Shown piece by piece: positions 35,641 through 47,361 of a DNA stretch of 64,000 bases. This stretch comes from Mermis nigrescens (Eukaryota; Nematoda; Enoplea; Mermithida; Mermithidae): assembly GCA_036768485.1 (NCBI GenBank), contig JAVLUZ010000154.1, positions 40,048,851 to 40,112,850 on the forward strand, in the 5' to 3' direction. A program made the position numbers and the translations under genes. Below the pieces are notes generated by a model. The model searched no databases. It saw nothing but the letters and a program-made list of their open reading frames with translations, and was not told where the DNA came from. Positions within the stretch are counted from its first letter, which is position 1. Each line of letters opens with the position of its first letter.

Positions 35641-36229
35641 GGCCACCAAGTTTCCTGAAGTGATTGACTTGCAACTCGCATACCTGGAAAAACAAAAACA
35701 TCACAAAAAATAGCATCTAAAATCAATGACTAATAAAAATGCATATTTTGGGGTCAAATTAAGCATAAACTAAATATAGATCCATTATTTCAAAAATTTT
35801 ATTTAAAAGATGAATCGGAATAATTATTTAAAGCTTAAATAAATAATCGGTTAATAAGCTAGATATTAATTGAAAATAATTTAAAGCTAAAGATTCATCA
35901 GAAAATTCCTCTCTGGGGAACATTTATTTACACACAAATGCGGCTGCTATTCCTATAAACACAATGCCATTGAATGCCAGAGTAGCAAAACGCGGCAAGT
36001 TTGGAATAATTGATATTTTTAAGCAACGAGTTGAAAAACGATCAAAAATTTGACATGCAAAAAGCTCAAATTGTATGAGCTAAAATGAACTGATAAACTA
36101 GAAAGTTCAAAATTTTAAATGATTTCACGGAAAAACACGCGGCAAGCATCTACATTGCCTCAACCTTAAAATTCAATTTGAACTTCCTTTAAAGTGGCAT
36201 GGCACGCAATATATGCGTTATGGCGCCTG

Positions 36230-37576
36230 GGTAGTTACCATAAAGGTTAAATATCAGTAGGGTCAACCGTTTGGCGTTAAAAACGGTACAGTATCAGCCA
36301 GATGGGCAATGCTACCATTGAACGTGAGGTCTTTGATTGAGAAATTTTTGGTCGCAAATAGCTGGGCACTTGCACAGTTCATCGAGCCAAACGTTGCTTG
36401 GCTTGGGCGTCATGGTTGAGAAAGCTTTGTAGGATCAGAGGAAGTCGGATGTGGCTGAAGGATGCAGCTAAAACATAAACAATGGAAAACATTCAATTTT
36501 TCTGGCAATATCTAAAATAGTTATTTTATTTATTGGGTCGAAAAACAGATTTTTCCAGTTATTTTTACTGTTTAATGCAAAATAATTGAAACCATTGCAT
36601 TTAATTGCCAGAAAACAATATAAAATTTTTGATCTTAAAAAATTTCAGCTGTTTGCAGCTTAAGACAATCGACATTCAGATTTTATATCTTTAATTTAAT
36701 GTATAATAAACAATAGACATATGTCAATATTGTTTGTCGATAAGAAGTTCAAAGAAATTAATTCTAGACGTGTGCCCGCACAAAGTCAAAAATTAATGAT
36801 CAGTTTAACTAGTATTAGGAATATTTTTGAAGGATTTAATCTGACGACTATATCGGAAAATTTATTGTCTAAAAGAAGCCATTTTAATACTAAAGTATCA
36901 ATTACATTTTTATTTTTGAATAAAGGGAACAGTTTTGTATTGGTTAAACATTTATTGCTAGCGCTTTTCCTCAAAAGCATCAATTATATCAATATTGCCA
37001 TTCCAATTTCAAATGTCTTGGGCTAAATGCTCTTAAGATATTGCACTGTGCTTGGTTTGAAATTTGTAAAGAAATATCTGAAAAGCACCATTTGAACAAA
37101 TCTACAATTGTTCTAAACTTCCGACAAATTTTTTGCGCATTTAATTGCATTTCAAGATCCAAAAATTTGAAATTTCTACAAAAAGCTCAACAGGAAACAT
37201 TTGTAGTATAAAAACTTTTATATGCATTATTTATAAACAACTTACCATCAATTCTCAAGATCATACACAATCCATTCATAATTTTTAAAAGCCATTTTTT
37301 GTTGAGTTCAAATTGTTTGATGGTACAAAATTCACAATTTGTACTCATTTGTTTGGAAGTGTGTTCAATTGGGATGGTGGAGTGAGTTGATGCTACAATC
37401 GAGTTGAACACGGCCACTTGATCCTTCAATATGTTAATTAATATTGTTGCAGGGGGCCAGTGAAGTGTACAAATTATACATTGCCATTGAGAGCACACCC
37501 TCTCTACCTTACTCCACTCAAACGGGTCCATGAAATATAATACGTGCGCAATCATTTTGTTAGGCATAGCTTCCAT
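36230..37576 (-). CDS. F-box protein gene (at least two exons), probably damaged
   Basis: Residues 3-35 of the first exon (MPNKMIAHVLYFMDPFEWSK then VERVCSQW) fit the F-box pattern LPxExLxxIxxFLDPxDLxxxxxVCxxW, which recruits Skp1 in SCF ubiquitin ligases. The exon ends at a good donor (GATG|GTAAGTTG, exon end 37,246). A candidate second exon begins after GTTTTAG near 36,468, with KNFSIKDLTFNGSIAHLADT in one frame, resembling an LRR-like tail. In-frame stops suggest damage. Context does not decide between Polinton cargo and host gene; it lies downstream of the outer Polinton polymerase on the same strand. Confidence 0.5.
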
Positions 37577-37627
37577 GTTGTCAAAAGTGATATTGACCCA
37601 TTTGGCGCACTTAAAAACCCCCCATTA

Positions 37628-37637
37628 CATAAAAGCG
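37628..37637 (+). promoter_or_regulatory. TATA-like element CATAAAAGCG, second copy
   Basis: Same ten bases as at 34,128. It lies 106 nt before the ATG at 37,743, inside the spacer shared with the F-box gene. Confidence 0.35.
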
Positions 37638-37742
37638 ACTCCGACTCAACCCATGCTCATACGTGGAATGCATTGTATAAGAACAACTCACCTCCTGAAA
37701 TGTATACAAATATAAATTGAATAAGACATACCTCCTGAAATA

Positions 37743-38021
37743 ATGGAACTCACTGCTGAAATATACTTGGAAACAATTAAAAAAACATGCAATGAGAAAA
37801 AGAAAAAGCAGCCACTTACAAGGCAGAATTTTGGTTTTTTGGCCTATTATTTGCCGCATTTTTCTGCTTTTATTTTTAATCGGCACCATCAATATTTGAA
37901 TGCGCTAAAAAAGCCCAAAGGCAAAAAACAAAAAAAAACAATAAATGAAAGAAAATTCAAATTAATGCTAAAGCCCGGAGGCAAGTACAAACAAAAAATT
38001 AATAACCGCATGGTAATGTAA
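37743..38021 (+). CDS. Small lysine-rich protein, 92 aa, unidentified
   Basis: Starts MELTAEIYLETIKKTCNEKK. A hydrophobic aromatic patch (FGFLAYYLPHFSAFIFNRHH) is followed by a strongly basic tail (KKPKGKKQKKTINERK). It could be a small basic nucleic-acid-binding protein. Divergent from the F-box gene across 166 bp with a TATA-like box. Open and unbroken, but the AT-rich setting lowers certainty. Confidence 0.35.
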   Translation: MELTAEIYLETIKKTCNEKKKKQPLTRQNFGFLAYYLPHFSAFIFNRHHQYLNALKKPKGKKQKKTINERKFKLMLKPGGKYKQKINNRMVM

Positions 38022-40083
38022 CAAAATTGGGCAAATTACGCGTTTGTCGTACACCATTCAATAATCTTTTTTACAAATTATTGTTATATTGTTTTGTTCA
38101 TGATTGTGCAAGATTTGTCTCTCAATTATAGTTTTCACAAAATGATTGTCATTCAAACAGTACTCAAAATCATTTGTCGCAAAATCTTGAAATTAACAGA
38201 TTTTTTGTTTTCATAATTAAGGCTGATGCCTCGTACCTTGTGGACCTCGTCAACAATCTGCCGGTTGCATTGGCCACCCTGTAGCCATAGTTTTTTGACT
38301 GCCAGGTGGCAAACTTGTCAATGTACGCTCAGTCTCCATAGGTTTTCAGCTCGTTCGTCATCTCTCTGAGGAAGCAGCCAGTAGGCACGTGATAGGTATT
38401 GCTGGGTGTCGTCAAATAAATTATAGTCTGAAATGATAATTAAGCATAAAATGGAATGCAATTATTTGACGTCAAATAAACACAATAATCATGCTAAAGT
38501 TTTTGACAGGGTTTGACGCTCACACAATAATGATAATAAGCATGCTATAAGTATTTTTAAGACTGATCCGTATCCATGTACAGGACTCGTTTGTCAAGCA
38601 TCTTGATGTACGAGTAAAGCTTAAAGCAAGCTTGCACTGTGACAAAGCTCACAATCACAGGGTTCATGTTTCCGCCAAGGGCTGGAGGAATTTGTCCTCC
38701 AGCTTGTATGTGACGCAGGCAAGCGACTTGCCATAAAATCAGATGCATCCAATCTGTTTCTGTCAAGTTGAAGATGCAGCCATTGAATGTTTCTGGGGTT
38801 TTGAAATATTCCATGTTTGAAAGGTCGTTTTGTTGACCAAACTGAAAATAAAAGTAATTAAAATGAATTTTAAAAAATGAAATCACACATAAATAATTAA
38901 ATAGGATGATGAAACAAATTAAAAAATGAGAGTACGCACTAATAAATGAATAAAAATAAATAAACCAAAAAACTCATAGCATACAATAATAAATGAATAA
39001 TAATATAAATCAAATTAGAAAATGAGGGCAAGACATATAGTAGAAAATTCAAATTAGCCAAAACGAGAGTATACATTAAAGAATTAAATAAAAACAGATA
39101 AATTCTCACTTTGCCCCAGAAGCTGTTCAGCATCAGCTTGGCCAGGCACGCATGTTGGGGTTTTTCTCGATTTTGGCTGGATCGAGTTTGATACCTTCAA
39201 CGGTATTGTAGTTTTGGATGTATTCAAGCTTTTGCTTGTTGGTGGCAGCCATGGTCGGGTAGCTGTCAGCTTGCTGCTTCAGGCAAAGAAATGTGTTGAT
39301 ATACTGGGCAAAAAAGCCTCCACTTTTGTCACTGGATTGTACTGATCCGTCTCGATAATGCCAAACTTTGTGCAGCTCAACAATCTCAATCAATAAAAAC
39401 ATTCACAGTGTAATAATTTAAATTTATAAAGAGGGGTAAATTGATATAACTAATTTCCGCATACACAACTTCTAATACATTGCACAGACATAATAGGTTA
39501 TATGGGTACACAATTAAATTGTAAATAAATTTTTGCATTTTATATTCAATTAAAATTTATAAAAATCATATTGCATTTACGTAAATTTAATGCATAAATT
39601 TAAATAAATTTTTATAAAATACTCACCGTGTATCCAATATCCATAGCTTTGTATAGCTCAATGGTGACCCAGCACAGCACCCTTGGGTTGCCGCTGCTCA
39701 TCAGTGTGATCGCAACGGTCAATCTGTTTGGTGGCACAGGATACTATGGGAACAACAGTTTGCCATTGGCGCGCAATGGAAGCATTAAAGGATGGAACAG
39801 GTGCTTAGGCGGCAAGACGGTGCACTAGACAACAAAGTTTTTGGTGATGATGTCAGGGTGGCCTAATGGGAAAGCGCCCATTTTGCACACTCACGGGTAT
39901 AGTAAACACACATCGACATAGTCAATTTGCTTGTCATCATGGCACTTGTGGTTAAAGCCTGATGGCATTGGTTTGTCCACCGTAAACGCACCTCGGGGTC
40001 CGATTGGCTCGCAAATGACCATTTGGTCAAAAAAGGCCTTCATCTCGGCAGGCTAAAATTAAAAACACCATGCACACAACAGC

Positions 40084-40089
40084 AAAGAT

Positions 40090-40124
<35 letters not shown>

Positions 40125-40175
40125 TCTAATATTTATTTAATATCTTTTTTTAATATCTATATATTAATTATATTT

Positions 40176-40208
<33 letters not shown>

Positions 40209-40430
40209 TTATTTTATGTATTTATTTAATATTTATTTAATATTTATTTTTAATATCTATATATTTATTATATTTTATTATTTATTTATTTATTTATTTA
40301 TTTAATTATTCTATTGATTTTATTTTATTTATTTATTTAATATTTATTTACTATCTATTTAATATTTATCTTTAATATGTATATATTTATTATATTTAAT
40401 TAATTATTTATTTATTTATTATTTAAGTAA
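40084..40430 (+). repeat. (TTTA)n-rich intronic tracts
   Basis: TTTATTTATTTA blocks separated by AATATTTATTT; they fill a polymerase intron. Similar tracts occur at 42,540-42,780 and 43,750-43,850. Confidence 0.85.
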
Positions 40431-42539
40431 GAGATAAAGCTTGCAAAAAATACACAAAAAATATAGGTCTGACCCACCCCCCCCCCCACCTCTAGACTAA
40501 AATGCGTTCAAAAATATACCCACCTATTTGAGCTCGCGCTATAAGTCGCACTCCCACTTCCCGACAACAGTGTAGCCGGAGCCATTCGCAAGCATTTGCT
40601 GGTATGGTTTGTCAGCTGTTTGGTTCTGGTTCATGTGACCTTGGTTTGCTTTGGGATACATTGAGGACACCCATGCCACCTGGAAAAAAATACAACTACA
40701 AATTAAAACATGCAAATTAAATGCATGAAAGCTGAAATAAAATATTATGAAATATTAAATAAAAATAATACATATTGTATATAAATACTATTAAAGATTT
40801 AAAAATACTACATATTGTATAAAAAATATTAAATATTATCATTTTTGACTCACCAGCAACCGTGAAACTTGTAGACTGTCTTCTGGTACAAAGCCATCAA
40901 CATGGTATGAGCCAATTTTGATTTTGCCGCCATTGAGTTTATGCCTGATAGGTATTCCTTGAGACAGCAAGCCATTTGAGCCATTTCAGCCCAATGATTG
41001 ACTGCTTCCCTTGCTGCGGTAGCTGCCTTTGGGGTATGATGCCAATGGCATTGTCGGTAAGGAAATTTTGCCTGAACACATAGTTGCAGGTCGAGGCTAT
41101 TGTCAGGCTCGTTAAGGGTCAACGCCAGTTTCGCTTAGGAAGATGTCTCAGAATTTGAGGGCACACTAGGCAAGTATGTAAATGTCGCTTTTGCAGTACG
41201 TCAACAACTTGTGCCAAAAATCAAATTCCTTGCCCACGTTGTTTTCACCATACAATGAATAATTTTGAGGTTTTTGAACTTCCCTGAAAGAACCAGAAAG
41301 ATTCAGAACATGAGACTTAGTTCATTAGAAAGAACATAAAATTTTCATATTTACTGAAAAAATTTGAAATATGTCAGAAACTCACAGAATAATAGCTGAA
41401 AACATCAAAAGCTACAGTATGACAGCCTTCTTGACGGCCATATTGAAAAACTGGAATTCTTTTAGTAAATCGGACAAATAGAAGTATATCATTCGAACGA
41501 GCTTTTTGTTAGGCTTTCTAAAATATGCTTAAACATCGAAAAACAGAAGACAGCGCGAGTAAAATGCACACCTTATGGGGGCAGCCATATTGGAAAAATT
41601 AAATTGGAATTGCAGGACAAACTATTCAAAAACACGAAAAACAAAAAGGGTGAAATTAAGAGCACAAAAATATCTATTTATTTTCCTATTTTTCGAAATA
41701 TGAAACTTAATCTGTATACTGTAGTGACCAAGCAAAGTTTGAGCACTTTTTCGAGCCTAGCATACTGTGTAGACATAAGCTAGCTATACTTTTTTTGGCA
41801 AAATAGTTTCATTTTTTAAATTGTCTAGCTAAAACACTTTATTTCATTAAAATCTGTTCAGTGGTTCATGAGTTCATCTCAAAAACCTCACTTCACTGAA
41901 ATGAGTTATTCAATGGTGAGCAGGTTCATCAGCTTTAACCGACTGTCAAAGTGTAGGCATGTTATAACATGAAACATGGACTAATTTTTGAGCAAGCAGA
42001 ATGAATTGTGATCATTTATTGTATTTATTCTCATAACAAATACCAGCGGATCAAAAGTTATACTCATAAATGTACTCAAATTCTCAAATTGTGTGAAAAT
42101 GACGTGTGCCAGACTCTTGCTTGTGGGTGTACCTAAAAATTCGAAAACTAATAAATTTTATGTAATCCAAAAAATAAACTCAAAATAAACCTGAAATAGC
42201 CAAAGTTATTCAGCAACAAAGTTGATCAAACCTCCCCTCTGGCCAAAAATGGATGTTTTAAGAATGAGTGACTCACTCACTGCAAGAAACCGGCTCTGGC
42301 TTCTTCCTTCATGCCATTGGGGTTGTAATATCTGGCGTTGGGAATCGGACCCTTGTAGTTGACATTGGCGCGCGTGTTGAACAGGTGGGGAGTGCCCTTT
42401 TAAGCCTCTGTTTGTTGAACGTTTTTGGAACGCGCTGAGCGCCATTGGTAAAAAGTTGAGCGTATCAATGACACAAACGCCTGCAGCTTCCAACATTATG
42501 ATCTGAGCTCAAAATCAATAAATCAAATTTACGCACACA

Positions 42540-42611
42540 CATAATTTATTTATTTATTTATTTATTTATTTATTATTCATTTATTTATTCCTTTGGCTTA
42601 TTTATTCATTT

Positions 42612-42643
<32 letters not shown>

Positions 42644-42780
42644 TATAAATATCTATTTATTTATTTCATTTTATATTTATTTAATTCTACATTTATTATC
42701 TATTTATTTTCTTAAATATCTATTTATTTATTTATTTATTTTATTTATTCATTTAATTAATATTTAATTATTTATACACA
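42540..42780 (+). repeat. (TTTA)n tract in polymerase intron
   Basis: Tandem TTTA with interruptions. Confidence 0.85.
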
Positions 42781-43831
42781 CTTCATTAATGAAAGCTACT
42801 TAATTAAAAGCTAATTAATCAAAATAGAATTTTGTATCAAAAATCACAACATATGTATAATAAAATTTTTAATACAGCAAAAAAAGAAAAAAAGATGATA
42901 TGGTGGTAAATAAACGTATTTTAAAAATGTTAGGTATACTAACTCGTATTCTAAATAATTATCATGTTGTGCAATAAAAATATTACCTTTTGTGACCACT
43001 TTGGGCACAATGGTCCGTTGCTCATGGAGGCACTCGAGCAAAAATTGGGCGTCAAAACTGCGGGCATTGTGGGCGAGGGCCGTTGCGCCTCTGTTCTCTT
43101 GGGAGAACAACCATTCCCCAAATTTGTGGAGAATGTTGTCTCCATGGAACGTATGGCGGTTTGCACCGCCACACTGGACACAAGACCCAAGCTTGTTGTT
43201 GCGACAATGGTCGCAAAGACAATAGGCAATGCAGCAATTGGGCATGTGTTTAAGGACAGGGCTGTCGTCCATTTTGCACAATTCCTGGTCTTGCCGCGTT
43301 TTGAAGTCAAAAAAGATGAAGACGGGCTTCCTCTTTCTCTTGCTATTGTCTGCCGTCGTGTTAATTGCCTAAAATGAAGAAATGTTAAGAAAATCATGTA
43401 ATTAAATATTGATTAAGAATATGTACCCCCAACCAATCTCCATGCATCAAATGATAAGAATATGCACCCCCTCCCCCAATATCCATGCATCAAATGAAGA
43501 AAAAAACACAAGACCCCCAAAAATACTCACCCTTATGTAACACTGATGAGTGCGGGCGTTGTCTTTGATGCCACGTGTTTTTGCAAAACGTCTTGTAGCA
43601 TTGGTGGCTTTTATTGTGTGACGTTCGAATGAGGCCGGAGCACGTTAGGCAATGCCTAAGACGACTGCAAACTGAGGCAATTTGTTGAATCTTGCCCATT
43701 AATCATACATGCCTATTTAAATTTTTAATTATTTCTATATATTTTTTCAATTAATTATTATTTATTTATTTATTTAATTTTTATTTATTTATCTAATTGA
43801 TATTGATTTATTTATTTATTCAATATTTTAG

Positions 43832-44389
43832 TTATTTATTATTTATTTGATAATTTGTTAGTTTCTTCAAATTGACAAAGAAGATGGGATTTACATTGAT
43901 TTTTTGCTCACCTTTTACTATATAACTTTTTGTCAAAAACACATTAGGGTATACTTTGCCAAGATTAAGACCCAACACGTCTGTCAAATAAGGCAAATTC
44001 AACTTTACTTGAGTGTCTTTCAAATTTAACACTGCATAATTATCATCGTCAATACTAAGATTTAAGTCTTTGCTAATACTCTGAGGCATGGCCTTGTTAA
44101 ACAAATTAACTAGATCTGCGGCGCTGGTCGGGAAATTTTCCATCCATACATTAAAACTCTTTGTAGATTTTTTATCGTTGGGCTTATCGGCTGAAACGTA
44201 ATTCACTATATTTTGGCTCATGAATGGGTATTTTAGAATTATCTGCTTTAAGCCCACTTCCGATTCACCTGCAAATTCAAACGATTTTTTGAGCTGAAGT
44301 GAGTATCCACCATTAATTCTCATTACCGATAGTTTTGAAGTATTTAAAAACAAATGAAAATTGCCTGGTCCTGTTGTGAAATCATCCAT
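43832..44389 (-). CDS. Polinton penton-like minor capsid protein, N-terminal part
   Basis: An open frame of 185 codons. It starts MDDFTTGPGNFHLFLNTSKL, then SLQLKKSFEFAGESEVGLKQ and ILKYPF. This matches the N-terminal strand pattern of Polinton penton proteins (F-x-L-x-L-x-S... L-x-x-P-F-x-L-x-G-x-W-E-V-G-L-x-E-I-x-Y-P). LNLPYLTDVLGLNLG corresponds to the later F-x-x-x-L-x-x-x-LGF segment. The penton forms the capsid vertices. At about 43,913 a good donor (VK|GTGAGC) suggests the frame to 43,832 is intronic and that the gene is spliced. The C-terminal half, seen in the inner element at 54.2 kb, is not found. It lies just downstream of the outer integrase. Confidence 0.65.
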   Translation of the reverse strand: MDDFTTGPGNFHLFLNTSKLSVMRINGGYSLQLKKSFEFAGESEVGLKQIILKYPFMSQNIVNYVSADKPNDKKSTKSFNVWMENFPTSAADLVNLFNKAMPQSISKDLNLSIDDDNYAVLNLKDTQVKLNLPYLTDVLGLNLGKVYPNVFLTKSYIVKGEQKINVNPIFFVNLKKLTNYQINNK

Positions 44390-44420
44390 TTTTCTTTGAA
44401 AACAATATTTTTAAGCTGAT

Positions 44421-44963
44421 TTATAACTTCACCATGTTTGAGACCCATGAATCAAATTTTGGTGGGTAACCCTGCCAACAAATGAAATAGTCCGTTTTTC
44501 CAGCACGTTTTCGAGTTTTTAGAATTTTCTCTACAATGAACAAATCTTTTGCTGATGCATCAATTTTTTGCAATTCTTGTTCGTAAAAAATACCCTCCAG
44601 TTTTTTGCCCTTCTGGTCTTTTAACAAATAGATGGGCGGGGTGCGCACAAACCTTCCCCCAACTATAAAATACTCTTTGGTCCAATTGGGCCACACTCCT
44701 TTTTCAAATGCTCGCTTAACTTTACTTATACAAAGTTTGTCGCCTACATTAAATTTAAACTTTACGGGCTCACGCGGATCCACCCTAAACGCCCTATTCA
44801 AAATTTCTTGCTCGTTTTTCTAGCTAATGTTTACAGGAGCTACGCCTATAGTTCTATGCACTGAATTATTATAATTTTCAGTTAGCTTGCCAATAATGTC
44901 AATGTACCTATAGGTGTTGTTACGCGTAAAGTATCTCCACATTTATTCTTTGAGGGTCTGATT
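44421..44963 (-). pseudogene. int: Outer Polinton integrase, C-terminal half with chromodomain
   Basis: The downstream half of the integrase split by the inner Polinton. From 44,801 a clean frame reads DPREPVKFKFNVGDKLCISK, then WTKEYFIVGG and PPIYLLKDQKGKKLEGIFYE, the SH3-like C-terminal domain of Polinton and retroviral-type integrases. It ends LFIVEKILKTRKRAGKTD, YFICWQGYPPKFDSW, a chromodomain with its aromatic positions (Y-x-x-x-W-x-G-x-x-x-x-x-x-W). From 44,830 to 44,963 the sequence encodes the segment just after the catalytic glutamate region. A stop at about 44,821 separates it from the 44,801 frame. Confidence 0.8.
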
Positions 44964-44969
44964 AAAACG
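44964..44969 (+). other. Target duplication, left, of inner Polinton
   Basis: AAAACG, identical to 55,749-55,754. The 6-bp length is the Polinton hallmark. Confidence 0.9.
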
Positions 44970-45118
44970 AGTAGTAGTTATACGTTGAACCCTAGCAGGG
45001 CAGTGCTATAACATATACAATGGTTAAGGATAGCAAATTCTTTAAAATAGCCTATGTTATACCATAGGCTAATGCTATAACATATACTATGGTTGAGGAT
45101 AGGCGAGGGGATAGGGCC

Positions 45119-45150
45119 TTGCTCCCTGGGATAAGGGTCAGGGAGCAATG
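45119..45150 (+). other. TIR stem-loop
   Basis: TTGCTCCCTG pairs with CAGGGAGCAA; the mirror copy is at 55,574-55,602. Confidence 0.6.
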
Positions 45151-45940
45151 GTTAAGGATAGACAATGGTTTAAGATAGGCAATGGTTAAGCATAGACTAA
45201 TGCTATAACATATGAGGACATAGTTGAGGAGTGGAAGGGGTAAAATAGGATTAAACCTGAACTGAGTGTAAACTTATTTCGAGTGATGTAAAGCATAGAC
45301 TAACACATGAGGACATAGTTGAGGAGTGGAAGGGGTAAATTAAGCCTAAGCAAGCTAAGCTAAGCCTGTGGGTAAACCACGACTGAGCTAATCAAAGTGT
45401 AAATTGATTGTGAGCGACCCTAAGTAAATTGTCTGACATACACACCCATACTAGCGCGCCTGTGCCCTGTTGGGAGGGGAGGGAAGCCCCCCAATACATC
45501 AAGCATATTCCCCCCATGTGTGTATCCACTGCCACTCAGTCTAAAAATTGCCTTAAATGTGCCAAAGTAAGACAAAACTAGGCCCAAGGACTGTGTAAAC
45601 TAAGCTTAGGTAAGCATTATAGAAATTTATCAAGCAGTGTATGGCTTCCTGGCCCATTATGTTCATCTGGCAAATTATGCAATTAAGTCTAAATATAAAA
45701 TAAGTTTGTAAACTAAGCCTAGCTGAGCTAGGGATTAAAGTGGGTCTAAGCACAAAAGGAGTGTGTATATATATAGGTTTGACTTCCCGGTCCTTTGAAT
45801 TTCCGGTCCTTTGTCACCTCCCAGTCCTTTGTCACTTCCTGGTCCTTCGAATTCATGGTCCTTTGTCACTTCCTGGTCCTTTGAATTCCCGGTCCTTGCT
45901 TAAACACGTTCTATTAGTGTTGTGTTATGCGTGTTGTGAC

Positions 45941-47361
45941 TTGGGATCGACCAGAGGTCCATTTTTTTCCTCCGGGCCGGAGCCAGAGCTCCAGCCATCA
46001 TCACCTCCGGCTCCGGCCGGAGCCGAGGGCCGGAGGTGAACTTAGAAATTTCAGTGAACTAGAATTTTCACAAGCCGTAAATATAATTCATATGAAGTAC
46101 AGTATATAGGTTTGTATAAATACATTGCTCATGGATAAGTAAAAGATCTGTAGAAGTGAATGTTTATTTGATGCATCATCATTTGAAATTTGAAAGAATT
46201 CCCAAACAATTGGCATAGTTAATAAGTTAAAGTAAATTCTAAAATGGAAAAGAAATTGATTCTCTGATCTGTTGCTAGTCAAGCCACTTCCGAAAATTGA
46301 TAATTGTGTGAAATGCAGATATATCAGTGAATCAGGTTGGTTTTCAACTGCAAACTACATAATGTATGAAATTTATTATTCATTTCATAATGAACCTATT
46401 TAATTGAGCTATTCAAAAATCAAGAAGACAAACATGCAATAACGTTCTACTAGTTCTCTCCTCACCTATTACACATGTTCTCAAATGACTGGTCTGGCTG
46501 CGGTGGTTGGGTAATCAAAAAAATCATTTAATTAGCATATTTCTATTTTTAGCTCCAATCTCACCACTGTCTCGCTTGCCCTTATTGTCTGGATGAACTT
46601 ATATTCGAAAAGTACCCAAATAAACATAGCATAAAGAGCTTAGCAATGTGTCTGTATGTACTTATATCTACAATCTGTAATAGCCCAAAATGTAAGTGAG
46701 CAGACTACGTCACACCAAGTTTGTTATTCTGTCACTCAAAAGAGATTTATATCCATTTGTGCGCTGAATTAATGTGGACTTGGCTCGCTTTGCAATCTGA
46801 AATATTCTCATTCATTATTATTAAGCAAAATATATGATATAATATTTCACCAATGGTGCATTCACAATGCCACATTAGTGTTCACATTCAAAGCTTCACT
46901 TATTAAAGCTGTGTTTGAACAAATTCACAAAATATGCAATCTGAGCACACCTGGGCATGGGGGGTTTGAGGGGAGTATGCAACCCCCACCCCCAGAAATC
47001 AAAATACCCCCCCAGAATTCAATTTTTGAAATTTTTTTTTGCTTTTTTCGCAATTTTTTGATGCCAATGGATAGTGCTTGATGAGAAACGTCAAAAAAAT
47101 GGTGTTTTTATCACCATACCACCATTTTTAAGGCTATTTTTGACCTTCAAAAAAATCTTGAACCACCCCCAGAAATTTCCTGCTGCCCATGTATGAATCT
47201 GAGTGCTAAGCTTCAAAAGAAAAGAAGAGCGTTAAAGCATTGAATGATTTGGTTCAAAAAACCTCCGGCCTCTGGCCCCTTTTTGTACCTCCAGCCGCCA
47301 GAGGCCAGACAACCAAAAAATGGCTGGAGGAGCCAGAGGCCGGAGCTCCGGTCAATCCCTA
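45941..47361 (+). mobile_element. hAT-like non-autonomous element, 1.4 kb, in the left TIR
   Basis: Flanked by perfect 8-bp duplications GTTGTGAC (45,933-45,940 and 47,362-47,369). Ends TTGGGATCGACC and GGTCAATCCCTA are imperfect inverted repeats. Both sub-ends carry GC-rich CCGGAG/CTCCGG palindromic sequence. No transposase reading is seen. Host of MITE copy 13. Confidence 0.85.
46946..47195 (+). mobile_element. hAT-like MITE, copy 13
   Basis: 250 bp between perfect AATCTGAG duplications, nested in the 1.4-kb element. Ends CACACCTGGGC and GCCCATGTATG. Confidence 0.93.

Larger units (their letters stand above)
38223..43690 (-). pseudogene. polB: Polinton protein-primed type-B DNA polymerase, multi-exon, damaged
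   Basis: Approximate exons, 5' to 3': 43,526-43,680; 42,940-43,368; 42,281-42,502; 40,854-41,283; 40,524-40,679; 39,627-40,052; 39,110-39,384; 38,568-38,841; 38,223-38,427. Most junctions are good GT-AG. Visible parts: FIFFDFKTRQD (ExoI), AHNARSFDAQFLLECL (ExoII), VIDTLNFLPM, DIYIL, YKFHGC, VDVCLLYP (palm motif A), VELHKVWHY, KLMLNSFWGK (motif B, intron directly after), YMDTD (motif C), TPSNTYHVPTG and AYIDKF. About 860 residues in all, usual for Polinton polymerases. It synthesises element DNA primed by a terminal protein. Damage: the ExoI glutamate is Lys, the codon after LYP is TGA, and there are frameshifts in exons 3, 4 and 5. Confidence 0.85.

Noticed and set aside
40023..40229. ORF rich in Leu/Phe/Ile/Tyr as a membrane protein
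   Set aside because: Translation of intronic TTTA repeats.
42964..43377. 137-codon plus-strand ORF
   Set aside because: Antisense shadow of a well-recognised polymerase exon.
45740..46109. Pro/Ser-rich plus-strand ORFs
   Set aside because: They run through TIR tandem repeats and the GC-rich end of the hAT-like element.
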